Notes: generated from the letters alone by a model not told the origin. Shown: positions 1 through 8,203, counted from the stretch's first letter. The stretch is 64,000 bases of DNA from Microvirga ossetica (GCF_002741015.1 NZ_CP016618.1:558001-622000), one strand, 5' to 3'. Numbers and translations are program-made.

Positions 1-545
1 GCCGCGGTGGCGGTGACCACCCCGTCGGAATCGGCGCGAAGCTCGGCGTAGCCGAGCTGCTCCTCGGCCTTGTCGAGGTTTGCCCTGGCGCTCGTGACGC
101 CAGCCTCCGCAGACTCGCGGGCCTGCTTGGCGGCATCGTACTGGGCCTGTGTGGTGATGTTCTGCTGCAGCAGTGTGCGCTGGCGGGCCTCGGTCGAAGC
201 GGCATTCTCGAGGCGGGCGGTCGCGCTGGCCAGGTCGGCCTGCGCCGACCGCACCGCCAGCTGATAGGCAACCGGGTCGAGCGTGGCCAGGCGCTGTCCC
301 TTCCTGACGACGTCGCTTACATTGACGTCGCGGCTGATGACGCGCCCGAGCACCCGGAAGCCGAGGTCGGACTTGTACCGGGGCTCGACGGTTCCGGCAA
401 AGCCCACGGTCCGTGCCGTCTGCGGGGCGACAACAACGGTGAGAACGGGTCGGGGCGCCGGCGCCTCGGCATGGTGCTCTTCCTGGCAGGCGGCGAGCAG
501 GGCCATCATGCCCAGGGCAGCCAGGGATAGGGGGACGGGCTTCAT
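1..545 (-). CDS. RND efflux adaptor (membrane fusion protein), 3' end off window
   Basis: Only the first 181 or so codons lie in the window; the gene continues past base 1. It encodes the periplasmic adaptor of an RND-type efflux pump, which joins the inner-membrane pump to the outer-membrane channel. Seen: a hydrophobic N-terminus ending in the lipobox LLAAC (Cys20), so probably a lipoprotein; a lipoyl-type stretch FRVLGRV; then an Ala/Gln/Glu-rich helical hairpin. The ATG overlaps the stop codon of the preceding adaptor by 4 bp (ATGA), so the two are translationally coupled. Two adaptors in tandem are common in RND operons where a heterodimer forms; the pump gene would lie outside the window to the left. 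Substrate unknown. Confidence 0.9.
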   Translation of the reverse strand, partial: MKPVPLSLAALGMMALLAACQEEHHAEAPAPRPVLTVVVAPQTARTVGFAGTVEPRYKSDLGFRVLGRVISRDVNVSDVVRKGQRLATLDPVAYQLAVRSAQADLASATARLENAASTEARQRTLLQQNITTQAQYDAAKQARESAEAGVTSARANLDKAEEQLGYAELRADSDGVVTATA

Positions 546-1642
546 GAGGCCGCTCCTTCGGGGAATGCAACGACCTGGTCGGGCCGCAGGAACTGCGCCC
601 CGCCGGTGACGACGATCTCACCGGGCTGGAGCCCCTCACGCACGGCGACCTTTCCGGTCTCATAGCTTTCAACGGTGATCGACCTCAGCGACACTGTCTT
701 GGTCTGGGGATCGACGACCCACACGGCCGGTTGGCCGTTTGCGCTGGACAGAGCGCCCCACGGGATCACCACGAGCTTGCGGGTCTGGAACCGGCCCTCG
801 CCGACGACGGCGGCCCCGAGTGTCATCGCTGCCGGCGGATGCTCGATGGCGACCTTGGCCCTGACGGTTCCGGTTGCCCTGTCCACGGTCGGGGAGATCT
901 CACGCACGGTGCCCTTGGCCATCACGGCCGGATCGGACACCAGCGTCAGCGCAATGGTGGGATTGCCGAGCTCGCGAGTGAAGATCGACTCGTAGACGTT
1001 GAAGACCGCATCGCGTGGCCCGTCCTGGGCGATCGAGAAGACGGTCTGCGCCACCTGCACGACCTGCCCAGCCTCAGCATTGCGGGCCGTGACGACCCCA
1101 GGGGCGCCTGCTCTCAGCACCGTGTCGGAAAGATGGTCGCGGGCGGTGCCGAACTGGGCCCGTGCGGTGTCGAGTGCGGCCTGCGCGGTACGGAACGCTT
1201 CCTGAGCCTGATCGTGCTCCCGTTTGGTTGTGTAGCCCTGGGCGAGCAGCGCCTTCTGGCGTTCGTAGCTGGAGGTCGCCTGGCGGAGAATGGCCTCGGC
1301 GGACTGGACGGCGGCAGCGGCGGCGGTCACCGTCGCCTGTTGCTGCTGCGGGTCGAGCCGGGCCAGCACCTGATCGGCCGTCACGTGGTCGCCGACGTTG
1401 ACCAGGCGCTCGGTGATGCGGCCCCCGACCCGAAAGGACAGGTCGCTCTCGACCTGTGCGCGAACTTCGCCGGTCAGCCGCACCGTTGGTGCATAGTCAG
1501 TCAACCTAGCCGTCTCGACCTGAACTACGATTGGAGGATTCTCCGGGCGGCTGGTCTGCTGCTGGCAGCCGGCCAAGCCCGTCACGGCAAGCATTGCCAA
1601 GCAACAGATTGATTTAGGCCATTGAAGACCATGTCCCATCAT
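542..1642 (-). CDS. RND efflux adaptor (membrane fusion protein)
   Basis: A 366-residue periplasmic adaptor of an RND efflux system, normal length for the family. I start it at the ATG at 1642 because GGGAAAGGGCAA precedes it at good spacing; the reading frame is open further upstream but without a comparable ribosome site. A lipobox (LAGC, Cys26) follows a hydrophobic segment. Then come the lipoyl/barrel part (FRVGGRITERL), an Ala/Gln-rich coiled hairpin (about residues 95-170) and C-terminal beta-barrel and membrane-proximal parts. It overlaps the next adaptor by 4 bp and is the first gene of the operon. A copy of the repeated LysR-type promoter element lies about 70 bp upstream, so expression is likely tied to that regulon (inference). 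The transported compound cannot be told from the adaptor. Confidence 0.93.
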   Translation of the reverse strand: MMGHGLQWPKSICCLAMLAVTGLAGCQQQTSRPENPPIVVQVETARLTDYAPTVRLTGEVRAQVESDLSFRVGGRITERLVNVGDHVTADQVLARLDPQQQQATVTAAAAAVQSAEAILRQATSSYERQKALLAQGYTTKREHDQAQEAFRTAQAALDTARAQFGTARDHLSDTVLRAGAPGVVTARNAEAGQVVQVAQTVFSIAQDGPRDAVFNVYESIFTRELGNPTIALTLVSDPAVMAKGTVREISPTVDRATGTVRAKVAIEHPPAAMTLGAAVVGEGRFQTRKLVVIPWGALSSANGQPAVWVVDPQTKTVSLRSITVESYETGKVAVREGLQPGEIVVTGGAQFLRPDQVVAFPEGAAS

Positions 1643-1710
1643 TTGCCCTTTCCCTGGTTGTCCTCGGGAACCTCTGCCCATGAGGATGGGATAGCCCTGC
1701 TGTCTGCGCC

Positions 1711-1754
1711 GGTCCAATATATTGCTTTTGACCTTACGATTGGAAAAACATATC
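1711..1754 (-). promoter_or_regulatory. LysR-type promoter element, copy A (efflux operon)
   Basis: One of six gapless 44-bp copies in the window. On the plus strand it starts GGTCCAATATATTG, has TACGATT at element positions 25-31 and ends ATATC. GAT (28-30) and ATC (42-44) are separated by 11 bases, the T-N11-A geometry of LysR-type binding sites. Read toward the efflux genes, TATATT inside the palindromic AATATATT makes a plausible -10 box. Function as an operator is inferred. Confidence 0.7.
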
Positions 1755-2233
1755 GACTGCCTGAGTGTGTTTCGGCACCGCGGCTCAACCGCTGAAGGCC
1801 TGCAATTTAACGACCCTGCTGCATCAACCTTGGCGGCGAAAAGGAGAGCGGCAGCTGAGGAGCTCTCTTATTCCTTTCAAAGCTCCGCTGATGTCCAGCC
1901 GAAATCGACCTGCTGTACTTACTTACGCATTACTTGGCTGCCGCGAACTCTTTGCCAGTATCATCGCATCGGAAGCCAAGTACGATGAGACTATGTCCAG
2001 GCGCGAAGCGAGATCAGTCTCTTCGGTCGCAGCGATGTTCTGATGGGAAGGCGATCTCCATGTGTGGCAGCGCCGCGATAAAGGTGCCGCCCTTGCTGGA
2101 ACGCCAGCGCTGAGCGAAGCAAAGAACAGCTGTATTCGCTGGCTCAGCAGCACTTCTACCCGGAGCACTATGTTCTAAGATGCAATCACAGGTCAGATGA
2201 CCGGCAGCGTCTACAGATGGAGTCGAAGCTTTG
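1755..2233. other. No gene seen
   Basis: About 480 bases beside promoter element A. Short open frames on both strands have neither ribosome sites nor recognisable sequence. By analogy with copies B and E this flank may once have held the start of a LysR gene, but I could not align it convincingly. Confidence 0.5.
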
Positions 2234-2365
2234 TTAGAGAGAAGCCAGCAGAAGGCTTACACCAATCAATGCTACCATGGAGGCCACGAACCTAACGCTG
2301 GCTCGCATGAACTGAACGCTTAGGACAGCAGCCGTGTCATCGGCTGAAATGGCTTTCTGAGACAT
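2234..2365 (-). CDS. Small membrane protein, 43 aa, hypothetical
   Basis: A short frame with GGAG 11 bases before its ATG. The product starts MSQKAISADD and ends in one hydrophobic segment (about residues 27-43, rich in V, A, L, I), as expected for a single-pass or tail-anchored inner-membrane peptide. I do not recognise a family. The frame stays open upstream but without a ribosome site. It lies between the transglutaminase-like gene and a gene-free stretch, so context gives no function. It may be a chance frame. Confidence 0.35.
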   Translation of the reverse strand: MSQKAISADDTAAVLSVQFMRASVRFVASMVALIGVSLLLASL

Positions 2366-2428
2366 GGCAAACACTACTCCAGATGTGTGGCGCAACGGAT
2401 GCTGGCCGAACATGCCCATGTGTATATG

Positions 2429-3175
2429 CTAACGGCGCCGCAAGGGTCGGTTCTGCCGACCTGATCCCACGCTCAGGACTCTGGCGACTTGCGAAGGCGG
2501 CGCCAGCAAGCTGACCCAAGCAGGCCCGTCCTGGCCCTCGCGCTTGACAAAGCGATAGCCCGTCTCCCGCCAAGGCAGGACCGCCGAGGTCTTATTGTCC
2601 AGGACCAGGTCGCCTGCGGTGGTGCGCACCATCAGGACCGCATGGCCTTCACCGTTCTGATCGAGAACCACCGCCATCCGCAGTACGCGACGGGGCAGAC
2701 CGCTTTCGATGAGGCGCTTGCGCTTGACGAGTTGAAAATCCTCGCAATCCCCATAACCATCGTCCGGGTAACTCCAACGATCCTCCGCACCCCAATGCAC
2801 CATGTCGGTCATTGGCTTGATGGCCGCATTCACCTGCTCCGAAGTTGCCCGAAGTAGAGCCAGGACCTTGGTCGTGAGCTGAACTTCAGAGGACTCGGAG
2901 AGATCGACCGAGCACTCGTTGGGCATCCGTCGGCAGAAGGCGAGCCCGGCTGGCGTCGGACCGTCCGGGCCGGTCACCTGCGCAAAGGCCGGACTGGCCG
3001 GTTTTGGGACACCAGGACCTACGGACGTCAGCGCCGTCGTGTATGGCATCCGGGGGGCGGCTCCGTCGGCGCGGGCTGGGCTCGGCTGAAGGTTCACAAG
3101 GTGCAGAAACAGAGTGATCAGGACGACACCCTTCCAGGGGCGGGCCCAGCCGCGTCTGATCGCTACCGGGCTCAT
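2429..3175 (-). CDS. Transglutaminase-like cysteine proteinase (BTLCP family)
   Basis: A 248-residue exported protein of the bacterial transglutaminase-like cysteine proteinase family (PF06035). An N-terminal hydrophobic segment (residues 16-36, ending ARA) should be a signal peptide. The catalytic triad is visible: Cys in YGDCEDFQ, His in GHAVLMV and Asp in LVLDNK. In other proteobacteria such proteins process periplasmic or surface targets, LapG acting on adhesins being the best studied; whether this one does so is unknown, and no LapD-like partner is present. The ATG overlaps the stop of the small upstream gene by 4 bp, so the two form one transcription unit. The C-terminus is basic (RQNRPLRRR). 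Confidence 0.9.
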   Translation of the reverse strand: MSPVAIRRGWARPWKGVVLITLFLHLVNLQPSPARADGAAPRMPYTTALTSVGPGVPKPASPAFAQVTGPDGPTPAGLAFCRRMPNECSVDLSESSEVQLTTKVLALLRATSEQVNAAIKPMTDMVHWGAEDRWSYPDDGYGDCEDFQLVKRKRLIESGLPRRVLRMAVVLDQNGEGHAVLMVRTTAGDLVLDNKTSAVLPWRETGYRFVKREGQDGPAWVSLLAPPSQVARVLSVGSGRQNRPLRRR

Positions 3176-3420
3176 GCTGAACCGGCTCCCAAACCCCTTG
3201 TCCTCTCCTGCCCTGGAGTTGTTGATTGATCTGCCTCCATGTGCCGGATGTAAGCCGCAATCGGCACAGCCAGGAACTCCTTAATGCTGATCTCAAGGAC
3301 GCGCCCATCCAGAGTGTCGCGGATCCAGAAGATTCCATTATTTGAAAAATATTCCGTGCGATGTCCGACCCTGTGTTCGATCACGACGGTATCAATCTGC
3401 GCTGATATGATGGTCGCCAT
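3172..3420 (-). CDS. Hypothetical protein, 82 aa, coupled to BTLCP protease
   Basis: Start taken at the ATG at 3420 (MATIISAQID), preceded by GGAG and CTCC-type purine tracts; longer versions of the frame lack a ribosome site. The product is soluble, with no signal or membrane segment, and contains short beta-prone stretches (TVVIEHRVG, GIFWIRDTL). I do not recognise the family. The 4-bp overlap with the transglutaminase-like gene argues that it is real and co-translated. It may be a small cytosolic accessory of the protease. Confidence 0.6.
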   Translation of the reverse strand: MATIISAQIDTVVIEHRVGHRTEYFSNNGIFWIRDTLDGRVLEISIKEFLAVPIAAYIRHMEADQSTTPGQERTRGLGAGSA

Positions 3421-3765
3421 TGGAGGTTGCTCCGAAGTTTTGGCTAGTCGGGATGTTTGCAAGGCCAGCCTGGACCACACATGCTGCAGCGCTGAGATCG
3501 AGCTCCCGAAGGACCCGGCGCCTGGACCGCCGCCTCGTTGATCGTTTCATCCTGGCCTCCTACGAGCCAAAGTTGCACAGGTGCCGCTTGGATATGGCAG
3601 ACAGACTAGGATGATGCGGGGTGCTGCTCCATTCTACGCAGGTTCACCGGGAGCCTATGGAGGTTCAGCCGGAACCTTCCAACGTCTCGGGTCAGCTATC
3701 CTTTGGTGTTATCGCCGACGTCTTCGTCACCGGCTGCGAGGAGACGGTCACAACCTTCCTTCGCT

Positions 3766-4155
3766 TCAACGATCTAGTCCCTGCCGACCATTCGTCGGGA
3801 ACATGCCGCGCACAGGGGCCGCCCGATCCCCGACGTGGACTTGGCCGGTCACAGAGGATGCCGCATCCGAGCACTGGAACAGAACCGGTCCAGCTATTTC
3901 TTCCCGCTGCGCCGAGCAGCCGATTGGCACCGCCGCCCGCAAGGGCAACGCAAGTGCAGGATCGCTCGTTATGTCCGCAGTCCTCGGAGTCTCGACCCAG
4001 CTGGGGGCAAGCGCATTGAACTGGCCGTTTGCAACCGGTTCGATGCCGACCCCGGGCATTCGTAACGCGGGAAAGATCGGTGAAGAATGCGCTGTGATCC
4101 CAGACAAATGGCCTCGTGAACTCGCTCGCGCGAAGGAAAAACGATACGGCCTGAA
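3766..4155 (-). pseudogene. Gene debris, with a possible SDR C-terminal relic
   Basis: This stretch continues the frame of the glutamate synthase relic to its right but no longer resembles it. Near its left end it reads CSDAASSVTGQVHVGDR, which recalls the SDR C-terminal pattern of SDAAS-V-TGQ followed by VDGG. I read it as a decayed piece of an SDR gene joined to unrelated DNA. The rest (FRPYRFSF to SQREEI) is unrecognised. The bases from 3421 to 3765 contain no gene I can support. Confidence 0.35.
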
Positions 4156-4332
4156 GGCATGCTTTGCCTGGATCATGTCATAGATGCCGAGCAGGGAGAG
4201 CAGAGCGAAGGCCGCAGCCAGGGTCAGGCTGGCGGGCTGCTGAACGAGCGAGAAGGTGGCGCTCATCAGAAGGACGCAGCCCGCCAAAGTGGCGTAGCGG
4301 CTGACAACGGAAAAGTTTTGCATTCTGCGCAT
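4156..4332 (-). pseudogene. 5' relic of FMN-dependent glutamate synthase-like gene
   Basis: The 59 codons starting MRRMQNFSVV match the start of the intact gene at 21793-23415 (MRRMHNLSLA) closely, including the two hydrophobic segments and LLSLLGIYDM. Homology stops at QAKHA, after which the frame runs into unrelated sequence. The bases just before the ATG also match the citrate synthase / glutamate synthase spacer at 23416-23440. It is therefore the remnant of a duplicated citrate synthase - glutamate synthase operon. It could still make a short membrane peptide but not the enzyme. Confidence 0.8.
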
Positions 4333-4360
4333 GGCTTTGTGTCTCTGCCGGGGCGTTGCT

Positions 4361-4486
4361 TCAGCCCCGCTGGATCCCGGTCTGGGCATAGAGCTTGGAG
4401 ATGTCGACGACGCTCGGGCCGATGGTGCCTTCTTTGACCGGCTGTTCCTCGGGCTCGTTATCGACTGTGAGTGTGCTGGAGGTCAT
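4361..4486 (-). pseudogene. Citrate synthase relic: 41-codon internal-deletion mini-frame
   Basis: The frame starts MTSSTLTVDN and follows citrate synthase (23440-24732) to KLYAQTG at about codon 38. It then jumps to a short end, IQRG plus stop, that resembles the natural citrate synthase end ARRG plus stop. Almost all of the gene has thus been deleted, leaving an intact start, 5' leader (ACAGGATGGATTG) and stop. The true ATG-position codon two codons upstream is ACG here. It sits directly under promoter element B. Whether the 41-residue peptide is made is unknown. Confidence 0.8.
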
Positions 4487-4543
4487 GAGCGTCAATCCAT
4501 CCTGTCCGAAGGAATGGATACGGATAAATGTCGACTTGGCCAG

Positions 4544-4587
4544 CGTCCAATATATTGTTTTGCAAATCATAATATCAAAAGCATATC
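4544..4587 (-). promoter_or_regulatory. LysR-type promoter element, copy B (citrate synthase relic)
   Basis: Second copy of the 44-bp element: GTCCAATATATTG at the start, AAT-N11-ATC instead of GAT-N11-ATC, and CATATC at the end. It lies ahead of the citrate synthase relic on the minus strand. On the plus strand an ATG follows one base after the box, exactly as in the intact LysR locus. Confidence 0.65.
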
Positions 4588-4588
4588 A

Positions 4589-4621
4589 ATGGACCTCTAT
4601 CAGGTCCGGCACTTGGAATCT
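4589..4621 (+). pseudogene. LysR gene 5' relic
   Basis: The bases after element B read ATGGACCTCTATCAGGTCC, giving MDLYQVRHL. At the same place the intact LysR gene at 16741 gives MDLRQLRYF. Nucleotide agreement is high for about 11 codons and then disappears. I read this as the decayed start of a LysR gene that was once divergent from the citrate synthase copy. Confidence 0.55.
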
Positions 4622-5143
4622 ACGACCCTAGAACCGCTCGTTCGGAGGCGGATTAAAAACTGCTCCCAAAGGATAGAAGAGATGGCTCCCGCGTCTGGTC
4701 CGCTTGGTTGCACTTGTACAGCAACTGTCGAGTGCAATCGTACGTCTGGCCGTTTAATGCCGTTTTCTGGTGGTTGGGGACAGCCATGCCTTAGCGCCAT
4801 AGCCGTCTGCTTACAATCTGTTAAAGGCGAAAGCACTTCGCTAGCAGGCGCCTATGAACGCTATCGACGCCACACGGTGCAAAAGTCAGGGTTCTTCATG
4901 GAAGCGAAAGGGTAGCACTTTCCGTGATCACGCAACGCTGCGTATCTCACCGGTGCCGGACGAATTGGAAGTATAGCTCATCCTAAACGAAGGCATTACC
5001 CACTCAACCAATCCTGATCACCATGACACCCATGAAGACAATCGAACTTCACCTGAGGAACCTCTAGCTTCTGAGCATCACAATGCTCTCCAGAGCAACT
5101 TCGCCGACCGATGTCGTCGAAGCAGGCCTTGCAGGAAGATGCT
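4622..5143. other. No gene seen
   Basis: The LysR-like frame stays open for roughly a hundred codons beyond its recognisable start, but its sequence no longer resembles a regulator. No other frame has a ribosome site or recognisable content. Confidence 0.5.
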
Positions 5144-5560
5144 ATGGACCCAGTGCTGAAGGATTGCATCCTGATCGTGGACGGCGACCTTAACTTTCGC
5201 GAGCGTCTTGCGCAGGAGCTTCGTTCCGCGAGCTACAAGGTTCTCACGGCCGGTACAGGCGAGGAAGCCTTTGTCATCTTGACGCGCCGGTCCCACCAAA
5301 TCGGCTGGTTCTACAGCCGTGCCGTTCTTGCCGGCCTAATCGACGGCTGGATCTTGGCAGATGAGTATCGCGAGATCCATCCCGACCGCCCCGCGGTTAT
5401 CTCTGCGCACGATGCGCGGTTTACCGCTCGCGGCGACATTGTTCTGAGAGAACCTACAGTAGATGTGGCTTCGGAAACAATGCGGGACGTCATCGAGTCG
5501 CTGCGGCAGGGTCAGCAAACCATGGCTGCGGGGCTGAGCGGGCGTCGCCACGCCGCTTAA
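5144..5560 (+). CDS. Degenerate receiver-domain protein
   Basis: A 138-residue stand-alone receiver (CheY-like) domain. The acidic start is kept in part (ILIVDGDLNFRERL), and the middle follows the rhizobial receiver pattern (LAGLIDGWILADEYREIHPDRPAV). At the position where this subfamily has F-T-D-I, however, it reads YSRA, so the phospho-acceptor Asp is replaced by Arg. The usual Lys near the end (LRKP) is Glu (LREP). Phosphorylation by a kinase is therefore unlikely; it would be a pseudo-receiver or a decaying gene. I use the ATG at 5144 because AGGAAG precedes it; another ATG lies at 5111. Two normal receivers follow within 2 kb. Confidence 0.75.
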   Translation: MDPVLKDCILIVDGDLNFRERLAQELRSASYKVLTAGTGEEAFVILTRRSHQIGWFYSRAVLAGLIDGWILADEYREIHPDRPAVISAHDARFTARGDIVLREPTVDVASETMRDVIESLRQGQQTMAAGLSGRRHAA

Positions 5561-5633
5561 TCCTGCGGACTCTACCCGTCTGTCGCTCTTCAGCGCCACC
5601 CGGATCATTGCACGACAGCTATGGAGCCATCCA

Positions 5634-5987
5634 ATGTCATGGTCTCTCAACAGCGTTACGGACGGCGCCTCCTCTCATGCACTGTCTTTTGACGAAGTCG
5701 AGCAGCTTTTAGTTCGAGCTTATGCCCGGCTCATCTTCACGCCTAAGGATAGCAGAGGCTTGCGAACAGCGATCGTCGCACAGTTCTGCTCGCTTGAGGT
5801 GCGTATCACCGAGCTCTCTGATCCCTACATTTCCCAGCACGAGCCGCCGTACTGGGTTGAGATCTACTCCCGTGGCACCTCCTCGTTAGTCGATAGTTGC
5901 GGATTCCTCGAACTCGATGAAGACGAATTGTCGAAATCCGTGAGCTTTATCATCCAGGCGAAGCAGCTATGGGGGATCTACCATTAG
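5634..5987 (+). CDS. Hypothetical protein, 117 aa
   Basis: A soluble, mildly acidic protein with no signal peptide or membrane segment, starting MSWSLNSVTDG. It has an N-terminal helical part (FDEVEQLLVRAYARLIF) and a beta-like middle (EPPYWVEIYSRG). I do not recognise the family. It follows the degenerate receiver by 73 bp on the same strand and may be co-transcribed with it. Codon use looks like a real gene, but no strong ribosome site is seen. Confidence 0.5.
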   Translation: MSWSLNSVTDGASSHALSFDEVEQLLVRAYARLIFTPKDSRGLRTAIVAQFCSLEVRITELSDPYISQHEPPYWVEIYSRGTSSLVDSCGFLELDEDELSKSVSFIIQAKQLWGIYH

Positions 5988-6388
5988 AGCGCCGTAAGTC
6001 AGGTAATGCTTGTGGGTTTCTATATCGAGCTCGGATGCTCCTTTTCCAACGATCAACAAGCTGGCGCGAGAAACCGCTTTCCGCAACTGGCTCATCTCAG
6101 ACAGGACTCCGCGTGATGTCTCGAGGTATGAGATCTATATAGTGACGTTGGCTTGCGTGAGTGCCGGTCCGACGAGAAAAGAACGCTGCCGAGTATCCCT
6201 GGCGACGCTCAATATGTCATCACCTGTAACCTCGAAAACCCGGTTCGAAGAGGGCGGTAGAATTCGGGAGCTGTCGAAATTGCCCTCTGGTAAACCTATG
6301 TATGATTACTTCTTTCCCGGTCGAGGCGTATTTATCTACTATTCAAGGATTCATAATCGTAGCTTGCGTACCCCTCGCACGCAGAAGG
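5988..6388. other. No gene seen
   Basis: Four hundred bases between a hypothetical gene and a receiver gene. An open plus-strand frame covers part of it but has no ribosome site or recognisable sequence, and its composition is more AT-rich than the neighbours. It probably holds the promoter of the receiver gene. Confidence 0.45.
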
Positions 6389-6790
6389 ATGGGTCGCGTG
6401 CAAAATGCTCCAGGCGTTTCAGTTGTCGATGATGATGACGCTGTCCGAGAGGCAATCAGGAGCCTCCTGAGAGCACTCGGATACATTGTATACACGTTTG
6501 CGTCAGCGGAGGATTACTTGCAATCGCCTCTCCTGAACGATACCTCATGTCTGGTTACAGATATTCATATGCCAGGGATGAACGGATTTGAACTGCATCA
6601 CCGCCTCGTGAGCAAGGGGCTGCGCATGCCTGTAATCTTCATGACGGCTTTTCCGGACGAGACGGTCTATAGGCTTGCCAAGGATGCCGGAGCCGTCAGT
6701 TTGCTCAGCAAACCATTCGATGAACAAACCCTGGTTAGCTGTCTTGATCGAGCTCTGACTGGAAGGGGCGGGGATATTACCGCAAGCTAA
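6389..6790 (+). CDS. Single-domain response regulator (FixJ-type receiver)
   Basis: About 133 residues forming one receiver domain without an output domain. The acidic pocket is VVDDDD (residues 12-17), the phospho-acceptor is Asp58 in LVTDIHMPGMNG, the conserved Thr is in IFMTAF, and the Lys is in LLSKPF. It resembles the receiver half of FixJ/NodW regulators. Such proteins act as phosphate relays or sinks for a hybrid or HWE kinase. The start is uncertain: AGAAGG touches the ATG at 6389, so the GTG at 6398 (spacing 9) may be the true start. The FixJ-type gene follows 255 bp downstream. A sensor kinase of the right class sits at 15078-16643, but partnership is only a guess. Confidence 0.85.
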   Translation: MGRVQNAPGVSVVDDDDAVREAIRSLLRALGYIVYTFASAEDYLQSPLLNDTSCLVTDIHMPGMNGFELHHRLVSKGLRMPVIFMTAFPDETVYRLAKDAGAVSLLSKPFDEQTLVSCLDRALTGRGGDITAS

Positions 6791-7045
6791 GCTAAGCAGT
6801 TCATCACGGGAGTGAGCTTGGGCCAGCTGATCGAGGAGGGACAATTTATATGCAGCGACCAGCCAAACGGCAGAAATCATTCGATACATTATTCGCTGTC
6901 CTCCTCGTGTACTGCCGAGCTTGAGGGGGCTCGGAAGTGACGACTGCAAGGATGAACCTGCTACTCTGGACCGTTTGGCTCTCCTCTAGTGCCTTTTTAG
7001 GTGTTATTCTGGGCAGTGATCGTTTGGTAGTCGGACGGGAACCTC

Positions 7046-7720
7046 ATGCCGAGCCGTTCAACACCACCGCCGGTGGCTGCAGAGGAGTCGATCATCTTCA
7101 TCGTCGATGATGATGAATCCCTGCGGAATGCGCTCGGAAGCCTGTTTCGCTCAGTCGGATTCAAAGTCGGCATGTTCGGGTCTGCAGCCGAATTGCTGGA
7201 ACACAAGTTTCCCGACATACCAAGCTGCCTGGTGCTCGACGTTAGATTGCCGCGGCTGAGCGGTCTCGACTTTCAAACTGAATTGGCCAAAGCGAACATT
7301 CATATTCCGATTATTTTCATGACGGGTCATGGCGATATCCCGATGTCGGTAAGGGCCATGAAGGCTGGAGCCGTTGATTTCTTGGCCAAGCCTTTCCGCG
7401 ATCAAGATATGCTGGATGCCGTGACGTTAGCACTAGAGCGAGACCGCCAACGACGGCAATCGGATAAACAGCTTTCAGATGTGCGCGCTAAATTCGATAC
7501 TCTCACGCAACGCGAGCGGGAGGTGATGAGTCTTGTCGCGACGGGTCTGATGAACAAGCAAATCGCAGGGGAACTGGGGCTCAGCGAAATCACCGTCAAA
7601 ATTCATCGCGGCCAAGCCATGCGCAAAATGGGCGCGCGCTCGCTGCCGGATTTGGTAAGAATGGCAGAACTGCTCGGAGTCTACCCAGGTCAAAGCAGGT
7701 CTCGATCAGAGACGGGCTGA
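7046..7720 (+). CDS. FixJ/NodW-family response regulator with LuxR-type HTH
   Basis: A full-length (224 aa) two-domain regulator. The receiver has VDDDESL at residues 20-26, phospho-acceptor Asp65 in LVLDVRLP, Thr in IFMTGHGD and Lys in FLAKPF. A linker of about 20 residues follows, then a LuxR/FixJ helix-turn-helix (LTQREREVMSLVATG, NKQIAGELGLSEITVK). Phosphorylation would allow dimerisation and promoter binding. GGACGGGA precedes the ATG. No histidine kinase is adjacent, so it is an orphan regulator whose partner must lie elsewhere. FixJ itself controls oxygen-responsive genes, but close relatives serve other inputs, so I give no gene symbol. Confidence 0.92.
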   Translation: MPSRSTPPPVAAEESIIFIVDDDESLRNALGSLFRSVGFKVGMFGSAAELLEHKFPDIPSCLVLDVRLPRLSGLDFQTELAKANIHIPIIFMTGHGDIPMSVRAMKAGAVDFLAKPFRDQDMLDAVTLALERDRQRRQSDKQLSDVRAKFDTLTQREREVMSLVATGLMNKQIAGELGLSEITVKIHRGQAMRKMGARSLPDLVRMAELLGVYPGQSRSRSETG

Positions 7721-8056
7721 GCACAGATTGAAGGGGTAACTCCAACACGGCGGGTGCAACCGGTTGAGTCTCTCGGAAGGCTGAAGTCACCGTAACAAAC
7801 TCTTGGCCGGTTAGTAGGATAAACGTCTTGGTAGCAGGCGCCGTCAACTTAACGGGTTTTGCTTGCTTGATGAGGGTTCTTGGCCCGAGACCGGTCACGT
7901 CGATTCAGCGGCCTATGAGCAGGGAGTCGGCCAGTTGCCATGCCCTCCGCTTTCGCATGTGTCGGGTCTCGTTGCTCGGTTGGATGCCTTAAAGCTGTCA
8001 GGCGCTCACGATCCGTGACTGACCCAGCCAGGGCCTCAACGCTGCTTCCATTCAAT
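7721..8056. other. No gene seen
   Basis: The 336 bases between the FixJ-type gene and promoter element C. Minus-strand frames here are open but unrecognisable and lack ribosome sites. Confidence 0.5.
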
Positions 8057-8100
8057 GATATGTTTTTCCAATCGTAGGGCAAGAAACAAGATATTGGACC
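8057..8100 (+). promoter_or_regulatory. LysR-type promoter element, copy C (outer-membrane barrel)
   Basis: This copy is inverted relative to the other five, and its target gene is inverted as well. Its reverse complement starts GGTCCAATATCTTG, has TACGATT at positions 25-31 and ends CATATC; positions 25-44 are identical to copy A. GAT-N11-ATC is intact. It lies 104 bp before the outer-membrane barrel ATG, so orientation relative to the gene is conserved even though the strand is flipped. Confidence 0.7.
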
Positions 8101-8203
8101 TGAGAAGCGTTTGCGGCCAAGTTCGGGATGCATCTGCATGGGGTCGATGCCCAGCGCATCCCGCACCTTCTGATGTCAGTCCATCTCACTGAAAGGATAA
8201 GAA

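Noticed and set aside
3581-4183. Plus-strand open frame of 200 codons in the relic region
   Set aside because: It lies opposite the glutamate synthase relic and has no ribosome site or recognisable product.
6010-6432. Plus-strand frame of 140 codons before the receiver gene
   Set aside because: No ribosome site, no recognisable motif, and it overlaps the start of the well-supported receiver gene.
7849-8166. Minus-strand frame across promoter element C
   Set aside because: Covers a conserved promoter element and has no recognisable sequence; the neighbouring genes are on the plus strand.
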